Notes under the pieces: model-generated
Database searches by the model: none
Seen by the model: the letters and a program-made list of their open reading frames with translations, nothing else
What the model was told of the DNA's origin: nothing
Program-made: the position numbers and the translations under genes
Origin: an uncultured Lachnospiraceae bacterium
Lineage (GTDB): Bacteria; Bacillota; Clostridia; Lachnospirales; Lachnospiraceae
Direction of reading: 5' to 3'
DNA length: 50,627 bases
NCBI GenBank assembly: GCA_902766735.1
Contig: CACXEU010000066.1
Coordinates: 1 to 50,627, forward strand
In this document: positions 26,512 to 34,700 of the stretch, piece by piece
Position numbering within the stretch: position 1 is the first letter of the stretch
Layout of the letters: every line of letters begins with the position of its first letter

Positions 26512-28956
26512 TTATAATAATAAACAATCAAGCTGTTTCATAGTTTCAGCGTTGTATTCAGCATCACTGAAGTGGTAGGTTGGTGCCCCCTGCTCGATGA
26601 ACTGTTTCATTCCGGCATAAATGGACTCGGCATCGGTCCCCACCAAAAGCTGTCCGTTAGAAATGATGGCAGAACGGTAAGAACTGAACGTTGACATTAA
26701 AATCGGCATGGAAAGAAGTCTGGCTTCTAAAATGGAAACCGGTTGTCCTTCATAAAGAGATGGAAGCACGAAGCAATCGCACTCTTTCATAATTTGGAAT
26801 GGGTTTTCCACGTTTCCTGTCATGAAAACTTTTCCATTTAGTCCATTGTCTGAAATTAATGCCTGAAGTTTTTCCCGTAGCGGTCCATCGCCTAAAATGT
26901 ACAGGCGGGCGTTTTCATATTCTTTTTGCAGTTTTGCAAAAGCTAAAATTAATTCTGCCTGATTTTTTTCCGGAGAAAGTCGTCCCATATTTACAAAGGA
27001 AATACAGTTTCCTGCAAAAATCTCCTGGATTCCTAAGGCTTCTGCTGCCTCCGTAGAAAGAGGTTCCTTCACGGAATCTAAAACACGGTCAAAGTTTGCA
27101 GTGTTTCGAACAAATGCACAACGGTCTTTTAAATGACTGTATCCGATTTTGTCCAGATTTACTTTCATGACATCTTCCGAACATCCCACAATGTGATCGT
27201 AAAAATCGTAAGCAGAAAAGACGACTCGTAGTTCCCGGTTATGTGGACGCTTCCCGTCAATGACCTTAACTTTATCTACTTTCAGGTCATTGTGCTGCCA
27301 GATGAGTTTCTTTGCATGGTTCGCACTCAATAAAAGAATCGAGTAGAACGAGCCATAGCCGGAATAATCCACCACTGCATCAAACTGACTGTTGCCGAAG
27401 CAACGAAGGTATTCCCTGTCATACATTGCTTTCGGATAAATCTTTTTCATTAACGGAAAATGAAATCCAAAGACGCGAAGGAAGTCGTTGCGAATCTGTT
27501 CCGTGAATGTAGCAGGTGTGTAGTCAATTCGTGCAAAGGCTCGAACCTGCTCGGGGAAGGAACAAATCATTTTTTCACATTCCTCAAATTTTAAGTTTGC
27601 TGCAAATAAAGTGATGTCATATTTCTCGTAGTCCATATACTGAAGCATATTGCGAAGGGCTGTGGAAATTCCATTGAGTCGTAAACCACCGCCGAAGAAA
27701 AGAACCTTTTTCTTTGTGCTAGGCTTTGGTTCGATAATGCGGTAGGAACGTCCGGAATCATCCTGAGTTTTCCCACGGAAGACAATATCCACAATACGCT
27801 TGGCAACCTGTCCATCATCAAAAGGACAGGCAAACTGTCTTGCAGCTTCGTATTTTTCGTGATATTTGTTCATAACCTCATGGAGATTGTTGATAGCATC
27901 ACCTAAATCCGACAAGGTTGTGCATGCCGGCCCCGGAAGCTCTGACGGTTGTAAATACAGACCTCTGTCTTCCTTATATTTTTCCAAATCTTCTATATAA
28001 AAGAGCACAGGTTTACCACTGGCAAGAAAATCATAGAAGATGCTGGAGTAATCAGAAATCAAAACATCAGTAATGGACAATAATTCGTTAGTGTCCATTT
28101 CAGCAGGAATCATAAAATCAAGTAATTTTCCCTGTTTCTTTAAGGTCTGATATACCACCTGGTGCGGCTTCACCAGAATCTGGTACCGATTAGAATCAAT
28201 CATGGTTTCTAAACGGTTTAGGAAGGTGGTAAAGCCCACCACATTAATTTCCGGTTTATAGTAATCATTGCCTTTCCAGGTTGGGGCATATAAGATGATT
28301 TCTTTTGTCTCGTCTACGTTGATTCCGTAAGAAGAAAGTTCTCGGAGCACCTCGTCACGGGATGCATTCATTAACCGGTCGTTTCTAGGATATCCTTCTT
28401 CAATAATCTTTCCTTCAAAGATTCCATCTAACTTATATTTCTCCTGATAGACAGAAGTTAAAAATGGATTTTGGGAAATAATATAATCAGAAGATAAAAA
28501 GTTTCTGAGGACATTAGAAATGGTAGCCTCTGAATTTGGAATGTCATAGCCGATACTTTTCAGCGGAGTTCCATGCCAGGTATTGATATAAATCTGTCCC
28601 GGTTTTTTACAATAGTAGTAAGGCATAGAAACATTGGTAATAATGTATCCGGCAGAGGCAAGATATTTTAAATGTTCTTTACTGTGTCTACGGACAAAGG
28701 AGACGTTCCCGACTTTCGGGAAATGGTCTGTGGACGCATTGGCATCCAGTACCCAGATATGTTTTAAATCCGGCTCCTTTAAGAATTCCAAAAAAAGTGC
28801 GTAAGGGTTACAAATTAACCCGCGACCAAAATAGGAATCGTAAAGAACAACCTGGGAATCCACTTTTTTATGTTTATAGTATCCGGCATATTTGGAACGT
28901 CGAAGCGTGACCTTTACACTGCCGGCTTTCTTTTTCATTTTTGTTACAATACTCAT
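26512..28956 (-). CDS. TagF-type transferase fused to GT4 glycosyltransferase
   Basis: A 814-residue two-domain protein. The first ~400 residues are a TagB/TagF domain: VLYDSYFGRGLICNPYA, NTWHGTPLKSIGYD, EEGYPRNDRLM, YAPTWKGNDYY, VKPHQVVYQ and SDYSSIFYDFLASGKP. From about 425 a complete GT4 domain follows: VLFFGGGLRLNGISTALRNM, LIWQHND, VNMGRLSPEKNQ, LYILGDGPLREKL, the donor-site EGQPVSILEA, then a short tail. It is the first gene of a two-gene minus operon. A fusion of glycerol-phosphate transfer with a retaining glycosyltransferase suggests alternating linkages in a repeat unit. It is the opposite arrangement to the GT2-TagF fusions elsewhere in the locus. Confidence 0.87.
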   Translation of the reverse strand: MSIVTKMKKKAGSVKVTLRRSKYAGYYKHKKVDSQVVLYDSYFGRGLICNPYALFLEFLKEPDLKHIWVLDANASTDHFPKVGNVSFVRRHSKEHLKYLASAGYIITNVSMPYYYCKKPGQIYINTWHGTPLKSIGYDIPNSEATISNVLRNFLSSDYIISQNPFLTSVYQEKYKLDGIFEGKIIEEGYPRNDRLMNASRDEVLRELSSYGINVDETKEIILYAPTWKGNDYYKPEINVVGFTTFLNRLETMIDSNRYQILVKPHQVVYQTLKKQGKLLDFMIPAEMDTNELLSITDVLISDYSSIFYDFLASGKPVLFYIEDLEKYKEDRGLYLQPSELPGPACTTLSDLGDAINNLHEVMNKYHEKYEAARQFACPFDDGQVAKRIVDIVFRGKTQDDSGRSYRIIEPKPSTKKKVLFFGGGLRLNGISTALRNMLQYMDYEKYDITLFAANLKFEECEKMICSFPEQVRAFARIDYTPATFTEQIRNDFLRVFGFHFPLMKKIYPKAMYDREYLRCFGNSQFDAVVDYSGYGSFYSILLLSANHAKKLIWQHNDLKVDKVKVIDGKRPHNRELRVVFSAYDFYDHIVGCSEDVMKVNLDKIGYSHLKDRCAFVRNTANFDRVLDSVKEPLSTEAAEALGIQEIFAGNCISFVNMGRLSPEKNQAELILAFAKLQKEYENARLYILGDGPLREKLQALISDNGLNGKVFMTGNVENPFQIMKECDCFVLPSLYEGQPVSILEARLLSMPILMSTFSSYRSAIISNGQLLVGTDAESIYAGMKQFIEQGAPTYHFSDAEYNAETMKQLDCLLL

Positions 28957-28986
28957 AAAAAATCTCCTGTGATTTTACTTCTATAT

Positions 28987-29014
28987 ATAATAACATAGAT
29001 AGTTTTTTTTTCAA
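28987..29014 (-). promoter_or_regulatory. Promoter for the minus TagF-like operon
   Basis: Read on the minus strand: TTGAAA (29014-29009), 16-bp spacer, TATTAT (28992-28987), about 30 bp before the ATG at 28956. Confidence 0.6.
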
Positions 29015-29053
29015 AATTAGAAGTCGTATAATGGGAATGAAAAATGGCGAAGT

Positions 29054-29081
29054 TTGACAATCATCAGAAATATTATATAAT
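29054..29081 (+). promoter_or_regulatory. Promoter for the ABC exporter genes
   Basis: Consensus TTGACA (29054-29059), 16-bp spacer, consensus TATAAT (29076-29081). The transcript would start near 29088, giving a leader of about 65 nt. Confidence 0.8.
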
Positions 29082-29152
29082 AGGTGGGTATCGCTGAAAG
29101 TTTCAAGAGAAAATGAATGTGTATATAGTCTAAGGACATATGCGGAGGATTT

Positions 29153-29959
29153 ATGAAGAAATATATTAATGGTTTTTTAAGATACAGATATTTGTTAAAG
29201 GAATTGGTAGTGAAAGGAATTAAGTTAAAATACCGCCGTTCCTATTTAGGTCTTATTTGGACATTATTAGAACCATTGCTGACGTCAATGGTATTGGACT
29301 TGGTATTCGGAACATTCTTTCATAGAAAAGAATATGAAATGCCGTTTATCATTTATATCCTGATTGGACGATTGATTTACAGTTGTTTCTCAGGTTCAAC
29401 AAAGATTGCCATGCGTTCCATTCGAGCAAATCAGGCAATGATTAAAAAGGTTTACGTGCCGAAGTATTTATACCCGTTGTCCAGTGTTATTTATAATTAC
29501 ATTCTGTTTTTATTGTCGTTGCTGGTATTGGTAATCCTGATGCTGGTAAAGGGAGTTTATCCGACCTGGACGATTATCGAAATAGTAATTCCGTTGACAA
29601 CATTATTCATTATGAGTATTGGTGTAGGTCTTTTGCTAGGTACCGTTTGTGTATTCTTTAGAGATTTGGAATATTTGTGGGATGTACTTCTGATGCTTAT
29701 TATGTACTGTTCCGGTATTTTCTATTATGTTCACGATATGAAAGGTGGAATCTTAACCGCAATCAAATTAAATCCGTTATACTGCGTGATTAATAATGTG
29801 AGATGTCTGGTTGCAGGAGAAAACCTGTTTACCTATGTAGATTATGGCGCATCGCAGTTAAAGATGATGGGATACTCGTTTGGATTTAGCGTTGTGATTC
29901 TGATTGCTGGGGTATTAATGTTTAAGAAATATCAGGATAAGTTTATTTTGCACATCTAG
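29153..29959 (+). CDS. tagG: ABC-2 type polysaccharide/teichoic acid exporter permease (TagG-like)
   Basis: A 268-residue membrane protein of the TagG/RfbA/Wzm type with about six helices. It forms the channel half of an exporter that moves undecaprenyl-linked polymer outward. The N-terminal IKLKYRRSYLGLIWTLLEPLL is the family signature (IK.rYr.S.LG..W....P), and the last helix ends in a short basic tail. It is 8 nt upstream of the ATPase gene. Its position in a CDP-glycerol polymer locus supports a teichoic-acid-like substrate. A capsule exporter would look the same. Confidence 0.88.
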   Translation: MKKYINGFLRYRYLLKELVVKGIKLKYRRSYLGLIWTLLEPLLTSMVLDLVFGTFFHRKEYEMPFIIYILIGRLIYSCFSGSTKIAMRSIRANQAMIKKVYVPKYLYPLSSVIYNYILFLLSLLVLVILMLVKGVYPTWTIIEIVIPLTTLFIMSIGVGLLLGTVCVFFRDLEYLWDVLLMLIMYCSGIFYYVHDMKGGILTAIKLNPLYCVINNVRCLVAGENLFTYVDYGASQLKMMGYSFGFSVVILIAGVLMFKKYQDKFILHI

Positions 29960-29967
29960 GAGGAAGT

Positions 29968-30711
29968 ATGGGTAAAGTAGCACTGAAGGTCGAAGATATC
30001 AGTATTCGATTTAATTTAAGTAAAGAAAAAGTAGATAATTTAAAAGAATTATTAATTAAGAAGGTTAAAGGTGAAAAAATTCGTTTTAATGAATTTTGGG
30101 CATTGAAAAATGTAAGCTTTAAAATCAATAAAGGGGATCGTTTGGGAATTCTTGGATTGAACGGAGCCGGAAAGAGTACCTTATTAAAGGTTATTGCCGG
30201 AGTTTATAAACCTACATCGGGAAAAGTTACCCGATACGGTCACATCGCGCCAATGATTGAGTTGGGAGCAGGGTTTGATCCGAACTATACCGGAAGAGAA
30301 AATGTTTTTCTGTATGGTTCTGTGTTAGGTTTTTCCAGAGAATTCTTAGAGGAAAAATATGACGAAATTCTGGAATTCTCAGAATTGGGTGATTTCATCG
30401 ATGTACCGATTAAGAATTATTCTTCCGGTATGAGAGCCAGACTTGGTTTCTCCATCGCAACAGTTGTGGAACCGGAAATTTTGATTTTGGACGAAGTGTT
30501 GTCTGTAGGTGATGCAAAGTTCAGAAGAAAATGTGAACAGAAGATGCAGGGAATGTTTGATCATGGGGTAACAGTATTATTCGTATCCCACAGTCTGGAT
30601 CAGGTAAAGCGTCTTTGTAACAAAGCAATTTTACTGGAACATGGTCAGTTAATTGCCAAAGGTGATATTGATGATGTTGCGGAAGTATATGAATCAATGT
30701 TAAATGATTAA
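29968..30711 (+). CDS. tagH: ABC exporter ATPase (TagH-like)
   Basis: A 247-residue ATPase partner of the upstream permease. Walker A GLNGAGKST (63-71), the signature YSSGMRARLGF (151-161) and Walker B LILDE (172-176) are all present, followed by VGDAKFRRK, which is typical of the Wzt/TagH subgroup. It lacks the long C-terminal extension of Bacillus TagH (about 500 residues) and the carbohydrate-binding domain of some Wzt proteins. It therefore probably exports a lipid-linked polymer without recognising a terminal cap. It ends at a strong terminator. Confidence 0.88.
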   Translation: MGKVALKVEDISIRFNLSKEKVDNLKELLIKKVKGEKIRFNEFWALKNVSFKINKGDRLGILGLNGAGKSTLLKVIAGVYKPTSGKVTRYGHIAPMIELGAGFDPNYTGRENVFLYGSVLGFSREFLEEKYDEILEFSELGDFIDVPIKNYSSGMRARLGFSIATVVEPEILILDEVLSVGDAKFRRKCEQKMQGMFDHGVTVLFVSHSLDQVKRLCNKAILLEHGQLIAKGDIDDVAEVYESMLND

Positions 30712-30718
30712 GAACAGT

Positions 30719-30753
30719 AAAGAGAAGAAATGGGTGCGTTTCTTCTCTTTTTT
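30719..30753 (+). terminator. Intrinsic terminator after tagH
   Basis: AAAGAGAAGAAA (30719-30730) pairs perfectly with TTTCTTCTCTTT (30739-30750), 8-nt loop, followed by TTT. Confidence 0.9.
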
Positions 30754-30847
30754 GAATTCCATTAAACTTTTGGTGGAAATGATAAAATCCTATAAATAAA
30801 AGGTCGACATTTGATGAACGATTTTTGATGTACAAAAAAGACTCCTG

Positions 30848-30856
30848 TGGTAAAAT
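30848..30856 (+). promoter_or_regulatory. Extended -10 promoter for membrane protein gene
   Basis: TGG-TAAAAT (30848-30856). The best -35 match, TTGATG at 30825, is 20 bp away, so the extended -10 is probably what carries recognition. Confidence 0.5.
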
Positions 30857-30886
30857 AAGTTCAGAAAATTAAGGGGGGCTTGAGAA

Positions 30887-31501
30887 ATGTATGATGAAGC
30901 AAAAATGTACGATGTAATGAATTTAGTGTTTAATGAGAAATACTTCCTATTGATTTTAGGAAGTATTTTTTTGTTGGGATTTGTCGCAAAATTAATTGTG
31001 GTGACACATTATAAGAGGCTGATTCGGGGAGCAGAGAATCTCAGCAGGGCAGAAAACAATATCCTTCGTCAGATGAAAATGAGAATTGAAGGCGTGAAGG
31101 AAGTGAATGGGAAAATCGTAGCACCGGATGCATTGATTGAACGGCAACTGAATCGGGAAAAAATATGGAAAGTATCCATTAATACATGGGACTTATCGAT
31201 TCATTGGTGTGCCACAGCTATTCTTTTGTGGTCTGTCTTTGGACTAATTTTTAATCGGAGTGCCATTAATATGTTTATCGGAATTGGTTTTGCATTAGTT
31301 TTGGAAGCAGCTGATTACAGTTTCGGAACAGACAGGCTTCGGGAGGAAATGAAAATCACCTTAACAGATTATATTGTCAATAACAGCGGAGAAAAAAAAC
31401 GGTCAGTCACATCTGTCCCGGAGATGAAACAATCGGAAGACAAGGAAAAAGAATATCAGGAACAAATTCTGAATCAGGTTTTAGGAGAATACCTACCGTG
31501 A
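30887..31501 (+). CDS. Hypothetical membrane protein
   Basis: I do not recognise a family for this 204-residue protein. One membrane helix lies at about 20-38. A basic, partly helical segment (about 42-105) follows. Two more helices lie at about 107-125 and 128-145. The C-terminus of about 55 residues is charged and rich in Lys, Glu and Gln. The stretch RLIRGAENLSRAENNILRQMK looks like a helical bundle or coiled coil. The start follows aaggggggc. It stands alone, with its own -10 element, between the exporter genes and the large secreted protein. Function unknown. Confidence 0.6.
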   Translation: MYDEAKMYDVMNLVFNEKYFLLILGSIFLLGFVAKLIVVTHYKRLIRGAENLSRAENNILRQMKMRIEGVKEVNGKIVAPDALIERQLNREKIWKVSINTWDLSIHWCATAILLWSVFGLIFNRSAINMFIGIGFALVLEAADYSFGTDRLREEMKITLTDYIVNNSGEKKRSVTSVPEMKQSEDKEKEYQEQILNQVLGEYLP

Positions 31502-31525
31502 CATTTACTAGGGGTAAAAAAATAG

Positions 31526-31582
31526 TTTTATGATAATTGTCCACCTTTTATGAAAATTGTCGGCTTCTTTTCGAAAATCTGT
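31526..31582. repeat. Direct repeats upstream of the large secreted protein gene
   Basis: TTTTATGATAATTGTCC (31526-31542) and TTTTATGAAAATTGTCG (31546-31562) are two copies with a 20-bp period, two substitutions apart. A weaker third copy, TTTTCGAAAATCTGT, starts at 31568. Two helical turns of spacing suggest a protein-binding site. Confidence 0.65.
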
Positions 31583-31583
31583 G

Positions 31584-31592
31584 TGCTATCAT
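31584..31592 (+). promoter_or_regulatory. Extended -10 promoter for the large secreted protein gene
   Basis: TGC-TATCAT (31584-31592) just after the direct repeats. No good -35 at normal spacing, which fits an activator-dependent promoter. The leader would be about 130 nt. Confidence 0.4.
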
Positions 31593-31647
31593 TTGAAATA
31601 GCAGGCTAAATGTTGAAAGACAAGAACGGAACTTTTTATTAAGAAAC

Positions 31648-31717
31648 GGTTTAGCGGATGTACGGAGAAAGACAATTGAATAACGGAGATTTAACTAGTG
31701 CTAAACCAAGTGTTTAG
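31648..31717 (+). promoter_or_regulatory. Leader RNA with two mutually exclusive hairpins
   Basis: GGTTTAGC (31648-31655) pairs perfectly with GCTAAACC (31700-31707) around a 44-nt loop that holds acggag twice. The same right arm can instead pair downstream: CTAAAC (31701-31706) with GTTTAG (31712-31717). The second hairpin ends one base from the aaggagg ribosome binding site (31718-31724). No known riboswitch class was recognised. Confidence 0.5.
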
Positions 31718-31731
31718 AAGGAGGATTTATC

Positions 31732-34700
31732 ATGAGACGACAATGGAGAAAAGTCTCGGCTATAGTAGTTGCTATAGCAACTGTATTCTCAGGAATGCAG
31801 TACGTTGGTCCTAGCACAGAGGTTCAAGCCAAAACCGCTAGTGACTTTACTACATCACTATTTGGTGATCATGTTTATGTATTCGATGACAATGATTCGG
31901 ATGCAGACATTCAGGCGGTTGTAGACCGGGTTTACGGAATTCAGGAGACAAATCAGTTCGGGCAGGACAGATATGCGCTTTTGTTTAAACCAGGGCGCTA
32001 TGACAATGTGCGTGCAAAGGTTGGGTTCTATACCCAGATTGCAGGATTAGGAAATCTTCCAACAGATACAGTTGTGAACGAATTAGACTGTAATGCTGAT
32101 TGGATGGGGGCAAATGCAACGTGTAATTTTTGGCGAAGCTGTGAAAACTTTACTGTAAATCAAACAACAACCTGGGCAGCAGCTCAGGCTACTTCACTTA
32201 GAAGAATGTATTTTAAGAACTGGTTAGCTCTTGACCAATGGGGACAAGGATGGGCCAGTGGTGGATTCGTGGCAGATACCAAGGTTGACGGTACAGCAGC
32301 AGCCTGGTCTGAACAGCAGTATTGCTCAAGAAATGATTACTATAACGCTTGGGCAGGCGGCGTTTGGAATGCTGTATTCATCGGTATGGACCCGAATTCC
32401 AAAGATCAGGATACCGGTGGAAAACTGGAAAGTAACTGGCAGTATAATCCTACATACCAGTTCTATACAGGAGTAGAAAAGACACCGATTATTCGTGAAA
32501 CTCCATATGTAACAGTAGATAACAATGATAATTACAGTGTATTCGTACCGGATTTGAAAGCAAATTCTTCCGGAACTTCATGGAAGAACGGAAAAGAATC
32601 CGGAAAATCAATTAGCATTGATAAGTTTTATATTGCAAAACCGGAAAAGGATAATGCAGACACCATTAATCAGGCATTGGAAAGCGGAAAGCATCTGATC
32701 CTTACACCGGGTATTTATCGTGTGAACAAACCAATTAAGGTTACAAGAAAAGATACTGTTGTATTAGGTCTTGGATATGCGACCTTAACACCGACCGGAA
32801 ATAATGCCTGTATGGAAGTGGCAGACGTAGACGGTGTTTCCGTATCAGGTCTTTTATATGATGCAGGTGGATCTTACACAGAAACATTATTGAAGGTAGG
32901 TCCGGATAATGCTACAGCAAGACATCAGTCAGACCCAATTTTGTTAAGTGACTTATTTTTCCGAGTTGGTGGTGTGACATCGTCCGTAGCACAGAGTAAG
33001 ACATGTATTATTGTAAACGCAAATGACGTTATCGGTGATAATTTCTGGGTATGGCGAGCGGACCATGGAGCCGGTGTTGCATGGAATAGTAATAAGACGC
33101 AAAATGGTATTGTGGTAAATGGAAATTATATGACTATGTACGGATTGTTCGTAGAACATTTCCATGAATACCAGACCTTGTGGAATGGTGAAGGTGGAAG
33201 ATGCTATTTCTACCAGAGTGAAATGCCTTATGATGTTCCAAATCAGCAGAGCTGGAAGAGTCATAACGGTACCGTAGACGGATATGCTTCCTACAAAGTA
33301 GCAGACAATGTAAAATCACATGAAGCATATGGATTAGGAATTTACTCATACCATAGGGATGCAACAATTAACGCAGAGAATGCAATGGAAGTACCAAATG
33401 CAGAGAATGTTGCAGTGCATAATGTATGTACCGTTATGCTGGCAGGAAATCCGGGAATCAGCCATGTTATTAATGGACAGGGTGGTGCCGTAACTATTTC
33501 AGGTCAGAGACAGCAGGTTGTTAATTATGGCCAGGGACATGTTATCATTCCTGGTGGTCCAATTGAAACAACAACATCGGAGCCGACAACAAAGGAACCG
33601 GAAACTCAGACAGAACAGCCGACAAGACCGGATGCAGAACAGGGATTTGTCATTACCAGTCCTGCAAAAGGTGAAGTAAAGGCTGCCGGCGACATCAAGA
33701 TTCAGTGGAATGCATCGAAACTTAAGCCTGTAAAAGATTATGCAATTTACATTGATGGACAGAAGGTTGCAACAACCACAGATACATCTTATGAATATCA
33801 TGCTTCTAAGGTAAAATATTATGCCGTTACCGTTCAGGCAGAATATACTGATGGAAGTAGCAGAAATACACCAGCCAGCAGATTTGGTATCACAAAGAAA
33901 GGTTTAGGACTTTCTGCCAATATGGGACAGAACCTGGACTTAAAGAGCATGAACATTGGTTGGTATTATAACTGGTCAGAAAATCCAAATACAGGAAGCA
34001 AATACAATGATTTGGAATTTGTTCCAATGATTTGGAAAGAAACTAGTGCAAATAACGCAAAAACAAGAATTAACAATTTAAAGAATAAAGGTTACAAGTA
34101 TTGCTTAACATTTAATGAACCTGATGTAACAGATCAGATTAACATGACAGTAGATCAGGTTTACAGCGCATGGCAGGGATTTGATGATGTAACAGGAATT
34201 AAGATCAGCTCACCGGTTACAGCATTATGGCCTTCCGGATCACCTGATTGGTTCCAGGCATTTATGAGAAAGATTGACACAAATAATGACCATGACACAG
34301 ACTTTATTGCAATTCATTGCTATCCGGATAACTATGCCGGTTCAGGAATGGCAGATTGGTTCTTAACAGAAATCGTGGACTGGACATGGAATACATACCA
34401 TAAGCCAATCTGGATTACAGAATTCTCTACCAAGGGACAGTATGTAACAGCAACCGGCGGAAACGGAACAAAGGAATTCTGGGAAGCTGTTATGCCGGAA
34501 CTTGATAAGAGAGAATATGTTGAGCGATATGCAGCATTTGACTTTGATAACGACAACACAGGTTTATGGAGATACGCTAACGGTAACTTAACGCCTGCAG
34601 GTGTTGTATACAAAGAAAAAGGAAATCCGGTTGATGATGGAAAAACTTACTATATTCCTGAAAAAGATGTGGAAACTCCTGTAACCACTGTTGCACCAAC

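Noticed and set aside
2193..30711. Prophage or recent genomic island
   Set aside because: There are no integrase, transposase, attachment repeats or structural phage genes, and base use looks like the neighbouring housekeeping genes by eye.
31641..31731. Known riboswitch classes (c-di-GMP, cobalamin, SAM, THF, T-box) in the leader
   Set aside because: None of their conserved core sequences could be matched; only generic alternative pairing is visible.
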